From Clarkia xantiana subsp. parviflora (Eukaryota; Streptophyta; Magnoliopsida; Myrtales; Onagraceae): a DNA stretch of 64,000 nucleotides. Positions 46,346 to 56,878 of this stretch are shown here, in pieces (position 1 is the stretch's first letter; every line of letters starts with the position of its first letter). Made by a program: the position numbers and the translations under genes. The DNA lies in NCBI GenBank assembly GCA_036873135.1, contig JAPTYO010000009.1, forward strand, positions 28,603,756-28,667,755, in the 5' to 3' direction. The notes below the pieces were generated by a model. That model did not search any database, was not told where the DNA came from, and saw only the letters and a list, made by a program, of their open reading frames with translations.

Positions 46346-48054
46346 CCGATGGCTCCTCAAATTCGGAAGGATCGGGAGCAGGTTTCGGACTGATACCACC
46401 AGACGGAGGCGAGCCCCTCCGATATGCCTTGGCCTTGACATTTAGGGCCACCAAAAATGAAGCTGAATATGAGGCTCTCATCACTGGCCTCAAGATTGCT
46501 AAAGGAACAGGAGTTGGTCACTTAAAGGTGAAGTGTGATGCTAACCTGATCGTGAACCAAGTCCAGGGGCGATACGAAGCAAAGAGCCCGATGATGAAAA
46601 AATACCATCGGGAGGTGCAAACCCTGAAGGAGAGTTTCAAGATCTTCGATATTGAAGCGATCTCGAGGGAGGATAATGCGGAAGCAGATGCCTTGAGAAA
46701 GTTCGCCTTGGGGGCACCCCTCGATGAAAGTCGGAAGGTGCATTTCTTGGAGAAGGTGATCCTGTCAACCACCGATCAGTCGGAGGTATGTGCCATCGAG
46801 ATCGGATCGGAGGAGCCCACTTGGATGACCCCGATATCCGCGTATCTGACTACGGGGGCAGTCCCCGCCGATGAAGTAGCAGCCGGCAAAATACGCCGAA
46901 TCGCGCCCAATTATGTGATGGTGGACAATCAGCTGTACAAAAAGGGGTATTTAACTCCTTATCTGAAATGCGTGGCTGAGCCGGACACAGGGTGGATCCT
47001 TAGAGAGGTTCACGAAGGATATTTGGCTTGTCATGAAGGGGCCCGATCCATCGTGAGGAAAGTGCTGAACATGGGCTATTACTGGCCCTCGATGAACAAG
47101 GAGGCAACGATGCTAGTCCGATCATGCGACGCCTGCCAGAAGTACGCCCCGAATATCGTGGCTTCAGCTGTCGATCTGACGTCCATCAAGAGTGCTTGGC
47201 CCTTCGCGCAATGGGGAATCGACTTGGTGGGACCCCTTCCAGTTGCAAAAGGTCAGTGTCGATATTTAGTCGTGGCTATTGATTATTTTTCGAAATGGAT
47301 AAAAGCCAAGGCATTGGCCAAGACAACGGGGAACCATATCCTCAAATTCCTCCAGACCCATATCATATCCCGATACGGGATCCCCAAGGTGGTGATCAGC
47401 GATAATGGCCCTCCGTTTAATGGGGCCCAGTGGAAGGAGTACTTGGAGGAACTGAAAATTGAGAATCGGACAGCTTCTGTCCGTCATGCTCAAACCAACG
47501 GACAAGTGGAATCAGCCAACAAGATCGTAATGGATGGCCTGAAGAAGAGGGTCCATGCCTTGAAGGGAAAATGGCTGGATAAGCTGGAAAATGTGCTTTG
47601 GGCTATTAGAACAACACCCAAACGATCAACTGGGGAGACTCCGTTTGGCCTTGTTTATGGCACGGAGGCAGTTGCTCCTGTTGAAATAGCTGTGGAATCC
47701 CATCGGACGAGGTATTACGAACCTCTCTCGAATGATGAAATGAGGCGTCTGGACTTGGACTTGGTCGAAGAGAAGAGGCGGAGTGCCGATGAGGCCCAGG
47801 CTCGGATGCGCTTGGCAACAGCCCGATATTATAATCGACGAGTCAAGTCTCGACAGTTCCTTGTCGGGGAACTGGTCTGGCGTCGGAACGAGTTTACCCT
47901 TTTGGATCGGATCAACAAGATGTCACCAAAATGGGAAGGGCCTTATAAGGTCGTGGGGATGCCCGCTCGGAATGCGTATAAGTTGGAAGACCTCGATGGC
48001 AATGTATTGAAGCATTCTTTTAGTGGCGAACACTTGAAGAAATGTCATGTTTGA
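46346..48054 (+). pseudogene. Archaeal-type RNase H and integrase of element B
   Basis: A different frame from RT. It begins inside the second RNase H (DGSSNSEGSGAGF, NEAEYEALITGL, KCDANLIVNQVQG, NAEADAL), the Tat-lineage marker. The integrase then has an HHCC zinc motif (VHEGYLACHEGAR..CDACQKYA), WGIDLVGPLP, ISDNGPPFNG and QVESANK for D, D, E, and a C-terminus ending HLKKCHV at 48054. The stretch that normally links the first RNase H to the second is missing at the frame change. From 46346 on the frame is open with no stop. Confidence 0.88.
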
Positions 48055-48061
48055 TATTAAG

Positions 48062-48727
48062 TCGCCTTCAGTGGTGCACGTTATTTATTAATCGCCTTCA
48101 GTGGTGCAAGTTATTTATTAAGCCGCCTTCAGTGGTGCAAGTTATTTATTAAGTCGTCTTCAGTGGTGCAAGTTATTTATTAATTCGCCTTCAGTGGTGC
48201 AAGTTGTTTATTAAGTCGCCTTCAGTGGTGCAAGTTGTTTATTAAGTCGCCTTCAGTGGTGCAAGTTGTTTATCGTGTTGAGCCATCAATGAATAAAGAG
48301 GTTGCTTCCGACCAGACTATGTTAAGACTTATCATTCTAAGCATGCTTAAATCGCCTTAAGTGGTGTAGCTAAATCGCCTTAAGTGGCATGGTTCCGCCT
48401 TAAGTGGTGCGATTAAATCGCCTTAAGTGGTGTAGTCAAATCACCTTAAGTGGCGTAGTATCGCCCTAAGGGGTGTAGTTAAATCGCCTTAAGTGGCGTG
48501 GTTCCGCCTTAAATGGCACGATTAAATCGCCTTAAGTGGCGTGGTTCCGCCTTAAGTGGCGCGATTAAATCGCCTTTAAGTGGTGTGAATAAGTTGCCTT
48601 AAGGGGCATGATTAAATCGCCTTAAGTGGTGTGGGTAAAATGTCTTAAGTGACGCGTCGAAATTACTCTAAGGGGTATGATCGAATTGCCTTAAGTGGCG
48701 TAGTTAATTCACCTTAAGTGGTGCAGT
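48062..48727. repeat. Two tandem arrays after integrase of B
   Basis: Array 1 (48062-48275): seven copies of a ~31-bp unit CGCCTTCAGTGGTGCAAGTT plus atttattaagt. Array 2 (48343-48727): about twenty degenerate 17-20-bp units CGCCTTAAGTGGCGTGGTT. The core words are clearly related, and array 2 shares CCTTAAGTGGTG with the array of element E. This is the hypervariable 3' region of Tat elements. Confidence 0.88.
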
Positions 48728-48816
48728 GATGATCGGAACCAAAAAAGATTGATATTATAAAGATCTGGGAGGTTCGCGACAAAGAAGGAAATTACAAGGA
48801 TTCGAAAATAAAGCAA

Positions 48817-51787
48817 TCAAGCTCGATCCTTGGCAGCTTCGAGGGGAGCAGGGTCCACGAGGTCCGTGGCAGAAGGCTCCGTGGTTGGAGGATCGGACTC
48901 TGGAAGATTGGCCGCGGGAGGATCGGACTCTGGGAAGTCGGCCGGTGAAGGGTCGATCATCGGGGGCTCAGTTGTCGGGAGTTCTGCACTTGGAGGTTCC
49001 ACCGTGCCTTCAGCACCCGCAGCCCCCTCGGGGGTGTTGGCCACGTCGCCCTCCTCAGAAAGGTTGAAGTACCTCTCCGCGAAGGGGGCGAGGGTCTGAG
49101 ACTTGGTGAAATCGATGGCACCACCATACTCCAGATGGAGCTCCTCGACAGCGTTAAGCAGGGTGGTCTCCACCTCCGCCGTACAGAACTTCACTGCATC
49201 CAGTTGGAAAGCCTCGGAGCCCCGATAATCTTCCCGTCCCTTGGCCTCAGCCTCGGCCAGCTTGGTGGGAAACTCAGCGAGTTCCCGCTCCATCTGTCGG
49301 GACCGATTGGGGAGAAGAACTTTCTCAGCCTCCAGCCCCGCTTTGGCATCCTCGAGGGCCTTCTTCTCAGCTTCCAGCCCCGTCTTGGCGTCCTCGAGGG
49401 CCTTCTTCTCGAGGACATGCCTGTCCCGATCCTCCGCGCGCCCCTGCTGCTCCTCACTGAGCCTTTGGCGCTCCTGCTTCAGCAACCTCTCAAAGTCATG
49501 GACCTGCCTCAGGAGGTCCCGAGTCTTCTGGTTAAGGAGGGCCTACTCCTTAGCCAAATTCCCCTTCGACAACTCGAAGGCAGCTAGATCCTCCTTGAGC
49601 TTGGCCAAGACCTCGGGGGCCGCCTTGGCACGCTCCTGCTCCAGGGCCTCTTCCAAGGCCAGGACATACCCGAAACAACGGTGTTGGTCCGCCATTTCCT
49701 GTGAAGATGAAGAGAAGAGGTCAGTACACAAAAATATTTTGCCTTATATATACTAAGTGCAAAGACAGGAAACCTCACCTCCACGCGACAAACGGCCATG
49801 GCGCGAATATCCGCGTGGATGTCCTCTCGAGCCAGGGAGAGCGGGAGCTTCATAGATGGTGGAACTGAGCCTGCCAGCAGGTGCAGACCCAGCTCCGTGG
49901 ACACATCATCCCGACGCAACGGGACCCCCCGCAACGACTCGATCGGAGTCCAAGGAGCCGCCGCCTGGTCGGGGGATTAAAGTTGGTAGAAGCTCCCGTC
50001 TAAGGGGAGAGGGGGAACGACGCTCTGAGTATCGGAGGTATGGGCCTCCGAGCCGCCATGAGAACCCGCCAGCTCCTCGAGAGTCAGGCTCAAGACCGGC
50101 GACAGCTGCTGTGCCGGAGAAGACGGAGGCGGCCCTTCGGGAGTCGGCTCCGGCGGGGTCTGTCTCGCCCCCCGACGACGAATCAGGGGCTGGCCCCTGC
50201 TCGCCTCCTCATAAGAGTGAGAGACGTCCAGGTCAAGCACCCGACGGAACTGACCGTCCGTCGGGACGTCTTCAATCCCCGACCCTCCGGGGGAAGGAAG
50301 AGAAAGGAGGGGCTCCCCGACCCGTGCGTCGGAGGGAGGCTCCTCCGCCGAGGCTCCAGCTCCCGATTTACCTGCAGCTGGAGGACGAGAAGCTTCAGAA
50401 ATAAAGTCAGGAAGTTGATCAGGATCCTTACACCAAATGACGCGACGGGAGAGGTACTGGTCCTTCCCGTAATAATTGTAGTATCCCGCTTTGAGGACGC
50501 GGGGAGTTTCTCCTTGCAGGATGCGTTTGATCCCTTCGACCCTGGCTCCTTTATCGGAGGGGATCAACTCCTTAGGAAGACGCCTCATGTACAATTGAAT
50601 TGCTAAGCGGAGCTGTTTACCTTCCTCGGGAGTCTTGGTGTTGAAGATCTGCTCCATCTTCTCCACCCGGGCCCGTTTGATTTGCTCTGAGGTGGGAGGT
50701 GCCGACGAGGAGGCGGCGCTCTTTGAAGACTTCCTCTTCCTCGCGGGGCGTGGGACAGCATCAGTCTCCGCCTGCTTAAGCACGAGATTGGTCAGCAATG
50801 ATACCTTCTTAGTTGCAAAGACGAAAACGAAAGGACAGTTAGAATATTACCCAAGGAACGAGGTTAGAAGGGCCGTCGAAGAGTTGACCCCCGGACACGA
50901 TATCAAGGAGTCGGATCCCGGTCAGAACCAGGTCCCGCTCCCCGATGGAGTTGGCGTCGAGGGGAGCGAAAGAGTCCCCCCAACGATAAAGCTGGATGCA
51001 GTGGAGAATCTGGAAATCCTCCTCGGAGTAAGTGTGGAAAGCGGGAGCAGGGTCCGCCTCAACCTCCCATCGGGGCCATTGGATGGAGCTGTTTCGGATG
51101 AAGAAATAACTCCTCTTCCAGCCACTGTTGTCGGGCCCCGAGTCAGTGATGAGCCCCCGACCCTTGGCGACCTTCCAGGTGTCACCATTCCAGCTGTACC
51201 GAGAGAGGTGCGTCTTGCTCCACTTAGGCATCCGCGGGTAGAAGGCACAGACTCCGGCATCATTGCACTTCAGTCCATAGAAGGTCCGGAAGAGTCGGAG
51301 GCTATAGGGCCATTGTTGACGGAAGCAAAGGACGCGGAAAGCATTCCACACGCGGATGGCGTGGGGGGAGAAAGTAGTCGGATGTGTTTTGTAATATGTA
51401 CACATCTCGACTATGTCCCACAGAAGGGGAATCAGATCCCTGCCGATATTTGCCCGGTGGAGACAAATACCTCCCCTTCCCGGGGACGAGTGGCCAAAGG
51501 GTCACCCGGGACGCGGGGCCGAGGAAAAGGGAAGCGAGGCTCCCAGGTGGAAGTAATGCACCCCTCTCGGAGAGCTGCATCATAGGCAGTGTCGGAAATC
51601 TCATTGCAAGCATAATCGAACTTGAAGGGCTTCCTCCCCCTAGAACTGGACTCACCGTCTGGAAAGTAATCAGAGCAAGAAAAAGCACAGTCGATTTCCG
51701 CAAAAGTTTAGGTAAGTTAATTGAGATAACAGAAAAACTATGCTAACAAGTCTCTTCGGAATCGAAGGACAAAATCTTACCAGACAT
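48817..51787 (-). pseudogene. Spliced gene opposed to element B (antisense ORF), with stops
   Basis: Predicted exon 1 is only ATGTCTG (51781-51787), with donor GTAAG. Exon 2 (51658 to about 50852) begins DGESSSRGRK after splicing and contains IRVWNAFRVL..WPYSLRLFRTFY, homologous to exon 1 of the genes in C and D. Exon 3 (about 50807 to 49800) is basic, then Pro/Gly-rich, with a TAA at 49977-49979. Exon 4 (about 49696 to 48817) is a long coiled coil with repeated KKALEDAKAGLEAE, a TAG at 49543-49545, and a Pro/Thr/Ser-rich tail. Together about 880 residues if read through. Its own TATA box lies upstream. Extra ORFs between pol and 3' LTR, some antisense, are known in Tat-lineage elements such as maize Grande. 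The function is unknown. Confidence 0.7.
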
Positions 51788-51932
51788 GTCGAATCGGAGA
51801 AGAAAGGATGATCTTGAGGATCGGAGATTCCGGTCGCCGGAGTGTTGATCAGAGAAAGAAAGGAAAGCTCGAGCTTTTGAAAATGCAGAGAATGAAACGG
51901 TAAAGGAGAACTGAATAGTGCCAAGATTTGGG

Positions 51933-51940
51933 GTTTTATA
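51933..51940 (-). promoter_or_regulatory. TATA box for the opposed gene of element B
   Basis: The minus strand reads CCTATAAAACCCC about 150 bases upstream of the predicted start codon (51787), inside the element and outside the LTR. It fits an internal promoter facing away from the 3' LTR. Bases 51788-52270 otherwise show no ORF. Confidence 0.5.
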
Positions 51941-52271
51941 GGAGAGAGGATAGCCAAAGAGACGTTGCAATCTGGACCGTTGAAGATTAAACGCCTCAAT
52001 CTGAATCGTCGAAGCACTAGAGACAAAACGGCTAGAAAGTGCTTTTTCAGAAAAAACAGGCACGGGTACCCAAACCGTCGCTTCGTCACCTGCTGCATTT
52101 AATAGTTGAGTGACCGAGAAATAATTTTCGGATTCGGTGGTTATCCTCGGAATATCGGGGAATCATGAAGAAGGAGATCTGCTTCAGAAGATTTTTCGGA
52201 AAGTCAAAACCCTCTGATATTGATATCAGGAGGTCCGGAACTGGAAGACACGACGAACTACAAGTCCCTCA

Positions 52272-52286
52272 TGTCTTGGGGGCAAA
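52272..52286 (+). other. Polypurine tract of element B
   Basis: GTCTTGGGGGCAAA directly before TGATGGG of the 3' LTR. Element E has the same motif on the minus strand at 60400-60415. Confidence 0.8.
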
Positions 52287-53001
52287 TGATGGGTTTTGAT
52301 ATAGCAGTTAGGCCCATTAACGACGACTAAACGGCGAAGTAGGCCCACCGGGCCCCAAACGAGGCTTAGAAGACCAATACGAGGGGTCCCGACAAGGTCG
52401 GTCCCGATATCTGAGCTGAATGCTCCTGATGTTATGCCTTTAAGTAGGCCCCGATGATATGCCTTTGAGTAGGCCCCGATGATATGCCTTTAAGTAGGCC
52501 CCGATGATATTCCTTTGAGTAGGCCCCGATGATATGCCTTTGAGTAGGCCCCGATATTGAATCCCTGAGAAGATTGGCCCTGTCCCGATGACGAGGGGCC
52601 CCGAGCGGTGACCAAAGGAGATAACTCTGGAGTCCCCGACTTCCGTCGGGACTTGCCACCAGAGCACGAGGCCGAGAAATACGCCCACTATCGACATAGT
52701 GGGGAAGTGGCCGGAAAAGACGGAACGTGGGTTACTGGCCGAGATAAGCGAAACGTGGCAGTTATCCCAACAGGTAACTGAGGTAACCCCTCCCCTATAT
52801 AAAGGAAGGAGTTACCTCAGGATTGATACGTTCAGATACTTACATACTCATACTTGCTTGCCTGCATCGAGATACTCATCTAAGCATCGGAGAGGGATTC
52901 TGGGTCACCGCCCGGTCTATCCCCTTCTTGCAGGATTACTTGGAGCGAAGGAGTTCGGATTTCCGTCAAGGACGTACCGGAGTTCCAACCGTGATCCAAC
53001 A
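52287..53001 (+). repeat. 3' LTR of element B
   Basis: 715 bp. It differs from the 5' LTR by about a dozen substitutions and one single-base indel by eye. TATA box at 52795-52804, U3 array at 52428-52555. Confidence 0.92.
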
Positions 53002-54543
53002 GTTGGGAGCCTTGTTGTGGCTTTGATTGCTTGTTGTTCTCCTTAGTGCGGGTTGCACTCAGCTTTGCCTTATTTTTCTCTCTGAATCTTTCCAAATCTA
53101 CGAACTCTTTCACCCTTGCTGCAAGCTCTTCAATGTCTCAGCTGGACGCTTTGGCATTTTATCAGCGAACGAGAATCCTTTCTTTCCAAGGTTGTTTATG
53201 AAAGCGCGCACTATCTCTCCTTCCGTCAGGTTTCCTTGAATGTCAGATATATTTTGATTGAAACGGATGTAGTAATCCGCCAATGATTCATCGTTTTGTT
53301 GTTGTACTTCATTCAATGCATTGGCACCCTTCAAGAGAGTGCGCTCCCCCATATAGTGTTGTATGAACTTCGACTTTAGGTACAGCCAGGAAGTTACACT
53401 TCCGCAAGGTAGGGAGAAGAACCAATACGAGGCTGTTCCTGCTAATGTATTGGGGAATGTCATGGCGACATGATGCGGGTTGTCTGTCCTTCCTAGCAAG
53501 GATGCCTCGTGCTGTTGCACGTGTTCGATTGGATCTCCCTTTCCTTGATACTTGTCTATTCCCAATCTATACAGAGCGTTTGGGACGCGGCTGTACACTA
53601 GCTCGTCGGCAAATGGGTGCGACGCATTCTCTTCTAACGCGTGCATTCCTTTCAGCTTTGATTCTCGCATCTTCTTTTCGATTATTGCCTCCAAGGCCTT
53701 TGCTGTGAGACCTGTGATTGGGATGTCTTCATTGATGACAGGTCTTCTCCATCCAGCGTTGTGATGGATGTCAGCATTGATTTGACTTGTTCCTTGGAGG
53801 GAGACTTCCTTGTACTGCTGCTGCGAGCGGGTACGTGGAGGTTGTCTTCTTACTTCTTCTAGATGCTGCATACTTCCGTAAGGAGTGTATGAGCGTGCTG
53901 GTTCCTGCCTTGGTTGCTGGTACTGGAACGTTCCTTCTGTATATTGGCCTCCTCCTCCTTGTTGTTGCGACTCTTGTCGTCTGGTGTCGTGCGACACTGC
54001 TCTTGCCGGGGCGGCTTGGCCGTTGGCGGGAGGTGGAGGTGGTAGTGGCGGAGCAAATCCTTGATTTCTCAGATTCTCTCTGAATGCTAGCAATTCTTCA
54101 AGAGCTTCCATCATGGCGGGTGTGACGTGTGGCGCTGGGTTGACATCTCCTTGTTGCTGCTGAACACCCTTCGCTGGCATCCCGTAAGGGAACTCTTCAT
54201 GCATCCTCGGCTCGAAACCGGGCGGTGGTGTTCCGCGCGGTGTTGTCTGGACTTCTGGGTCGTGTTGTGCGGCAGGCACACTCCTGGTTGGTACGGAGGA
54301 AGTAGTGGATGCTGCTTCAGGGATGTGCGAGGGTCCAGGTTGACCTCTCATCGGCTTATTCGCTGTGGTATCAGCTTTCCTTGGGCGACCGGGGCCTCTC
54401 TTCTTCTCCTGCAAGTTGACATCATCTGGAGGAGGTTGATTGCTTGCAATGGCTCGTGGTATGATGCAGCTTTTTGTTCGGATCTCGCGGACAGCGCCAA
54501 GTGTTGCGTCCAAATCCAACCGGGTAGTCGGACTCTTCGGCAC
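53002..54543 (-). pseudogene. gag N-terminal and core region of element C (5' part)
   Basis: Open for about 477 residues (53110-54543, the first few overlapping LTR and primer site). It has a short basic region (KKRGPGRPRK, AT-hook-like), a Pro/Gln-rich stretch (PPPGFEPRMHEEFPYGMP), then the gag core with YQGKGDPIEHVQQHEA, TFPNTLAGTASYWFFSLP and NDESLADYYIRFNQNISD. One missing T near 53130 relative to D shifts the frame. The reading then continues as VKEFVDLE to the B insertion point at 53002. The remainder is at 41043-41963. Confidence 0.85.
54482..54499 (-). other. Primer-binding site of element C
   Basis: The minus strand reads TGGCGCTGTCCGCGAGAT two bases after the LTR end. One change (GCT for GCC) from the site of D. 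Confidence 0.75.
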
Positions 54544-55277
54544 TTCGGGTTAGGGACACGTCGGGTGTCAGAAGTGGGCTTTCTGATGTTGGCAAGGGGC
54601 TGTCAGCAATGTGCAAATGTCGGACATGTACGGTTGTCGGCAGTGTAGGCTGTCGGCAAGGTACGGCTGTCGGCGGTGCAAGCTTGTCGGCAAGGTAAGC
54701 TTATCGGCTTCACGCGGTGCTAACCTGCAGGAAGGGCAATAACCAGCACGGAGGAGGGTTGGTGCCGGTTGAACTCTCTCCGATGCTTAAATGAGCGTTT
54801 TAGAGAGAGAAAATATTCTAGAGAGAGGTCAGAGCTCCAAGGCCAAAATCTAGAGAATGTGTCAAAATGGGTGGCCAAGGTCTCCTATTTATAGGCAACC
54901 TTAGGACCAAACCCGGTTTTTGTGCGGTTCGACGCCGGTCTAAAAGAAAATAAGAACCGTCGTCTAGTTAGGCTTTGGAGAACACTTCACTCTTTGTGTT
55001 CGGACGATAAAGGATGCGCGCAGTGCCCGTTGACAGCAGTCCGAACCTCATCGGACTTAGAATTCGACGGTGTCCGGATTGCCTAAGACAATCCGGACCG
55101 TCCGGATTGCCTAAGGTAATCCAGCCGGTCCGGATTGCCATAGGCAATCCGGACGCATACGTGCGTCCGGACCGTTTTGTTCCTCGGGTGTTTATTTTTC
55201 GGTCCCATGTGTGGTTTTTGACGTGTTTGCGAAGTCCGGAATGTAAATACGAACCCAAATTGGGCAGATATCCAACA
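54502..55277 (-). repeat. 5' LTR of element C
   Basis: 776 bp, TG..CA, minus orientation from 55277. TATA motif at 54884-54895 (minus). U5 side has repeated gtcggcaaggtacggct words (54600-54710). U3 side has repeated inverted words of the gtccggattgcc type (55070-55160). Confidence 0.88.
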
Positions 55278-55963
55278 GCGAACTTGTTCCGGCGCGAGTC
55301 ACGTAGTTGCTCAATGTGCCCAGCGTGATGAGTTCTTGGATTTCCATCCTTAGTGACAGACAGCTGTTGGTGCTGTGCCCCCAAGTCTTGTGATACTTGC
55401 ACCAATCTTTAATTTATTTGCCAAGGAAAGCGTTTGGTGGCTCAAGTGGACAAGGAATCTTGTTTTCCAGGAGTTTCACGTATATCTCTTCAACCTCCGT
55501 GTTCAAGGGAGTGAAGAACTTGTCGTAGTTTGGGCTCGTTACTCCTGATGTCGTTGCAACTTGAGCTTCCAGAGTTGAACTAGGAGGTGTACCCCATCCT
55601 AGCTCATGTTCACAAGAGACCGCCGTCTCAATTTTATCCTTCGGGTCTGTCATCGTGACAGTTGTTCGCCAGCCGTATGTCTCGCCAAATAAGAGGAAGG
55701 ACTTGGTGTTCATGTTCACAAATAACGCATTTATGACTTCTCTTTTCGTTGTCCTCAGCATGGCAGCGTTTTTGGCAAATCTCCTGAAGTAAGCCATTAT
55801 AGGCTGTCCTTGGTCTTGTCTCACATCCCAAACACTCTGTCGTGTTGGGAATAGTATCGAGCAAAGCAGTTGGTGTTGACCGCTGCTTTCTTCCTCCATC
55901 ATCATCACTTAGATTAGACATCTTTCTCTTTTTGCCAAACTCGACCATGGCGATAGAGACTTG
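55278..55963 (-). pseudogene. Second gag-like segment (gag') of element D
   Basis: Homologous to 40248-41042 of C: SVWDVRQDQGQPIMAYFRRF, EVINALFVNM, then a CKYH-type knuckle near 55400 that is interrupted by a TAA (55411-55413). It is cut at 55278 by the insertion of C, and its last bases continue left of C at 32934. Presence in both copies shows that this segment was part of the element when it last transposed. Confidence 0.6.
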
Positions 55964-56878
55964 CTACATTTTTCTTAGGGCTTTCACATAGCACTTGTGT
56001 GCGGCTGACTGGTCTCCGGGCACTTCACCAATGACATGCGGCGTTGGGAACTTCATCTTTTGGTGGACGGTGGATGGAACAATTTCATATGGGTTGATCG
56101 TGGTCCTACCCAATATGCCATTGTATGCTCCCAAGGCGTTTACGACAACGAACGCGACGTCGATGTGAAGTGCCTTCCATCCTTCTCCTAGGATCACCGG
56201 GAGTGTGATCATCCCGAGTGGGTAAGTTGTCACGCCCTCGAAGCTTACCAATGAGAATGTGCTTGGGGATAGATCAGCCACTGTCTTTCCCATATTTTCC
56301 AACACTTTGATGTGTAGAATGTCTGCAGCACTTCCCCCATCCGCCAGGATTCGTCTCACATCATACCCGTTGATTTCCATTGTGATGACCAAGGCGTCGT
56401 CATGGGGGTAAACGATGTGGTTTTTGTCTGCGTTTGAAAACTGGATGACGACATCATCCTTCTCTAGTTGGCGTTTCTTGCCGTACTTTGGAAGTGTCTG
56501 CAGCTGAGATGAGTAGACATCCTTAGCATTGGATGTGCTTCCTCCTGCTGCTGGCCCTCCATGTATAACATTGATTATGCTTCCTCCAGGCGTTGGGTTG
56601 TCATTCTTCTTCTCTTTTCCTTTGTTCCCTCTTCCTGATGGTTCCGCATGGGACTTCTTTGGACGCTTATCGCCTTGGTCTACGTACTGTTTCACCTCGC
56701 CCTTCAAGATGATATTATTCACGCTAAACCTTAGGCTTACGCAACTATCTGTCTCAAGTCCATAGACTTCGTGGTTTTTACACCACTTATCTTGTTCTTT
56801 CCCGAGCGGACCCTTGCCGAAGTTGGTTGGTTCTCTCCACATCTTTGTTTCTTTCATCGTCTTCAAGATCACAGACAA
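55964..56878 (-). pseudogene. gag C-terminus and protease of element D
   Basis: About 304 residues open on the minus strand: knuckle-like CKNHEVYGLETDSC, the SGRGNKGKEKK linker, IINVIHGGPAAGG, then protease with RRILADGGSAADIL (active-site Asp in DGG) and AYNGILGRTTIN. It ends CYVKALRKM. This is the best preserved protease of the C/D family. Frame breaks separate it from gag on the right and gag' on the left, so the whole is a pseudogene even if this stretch is intact. Confidence 0.8.

Larger units (their letters stand above)
41964..53001 (+). mobile_element. Element B: Tat-lineage Ty3/gypsy retrotransposon, young and structurally complete
   Basis: 11,038 bp on the plus strand, flanked by a perfect 5-bp duplication GTTGG (41959-41963 and 53002-53006). 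The order is 5' LTR, primer site, gag, protease, RT, RNase H, archaeal-type RNase H, integrase, tandem arrays, opposed spliced gene, polypurine tract, 3' LTR. The two LTRs differ at about a dozen sites over 714 bp by eye. It is inserted in the gag of element C. Coding damage (three TAG codons, a deletion with frame change) means it is not autonomous now. Confidence 0.92.
32935..55277 (-). mobile_element. Element C: same non-autonomous family as D, nested in D
   Basis: LTRs at 32935-33667 and 54502-55277. Flanks are GAGAA (32930-32934) and GCGAA (55278-55282), a 5-bp duplication with one change. D sequence continues across it: ..ctgatgg before, then gcgaacttgttcc, matching the uninterrupted copy at 40255-40275. 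The interior, minus B, is about 9.8 kb: gag, protease, second gag-like segment, repeats, opposed spliced gene. It has no RT or integrase. Element B sits in its gag. Confidence 0.85.

Noticed and set aside
54422..54616. Short ORFs spanning the primer site and LTR of C (also at 32783-33312)
   Set aside because: They cross LTR borders and have no homology.
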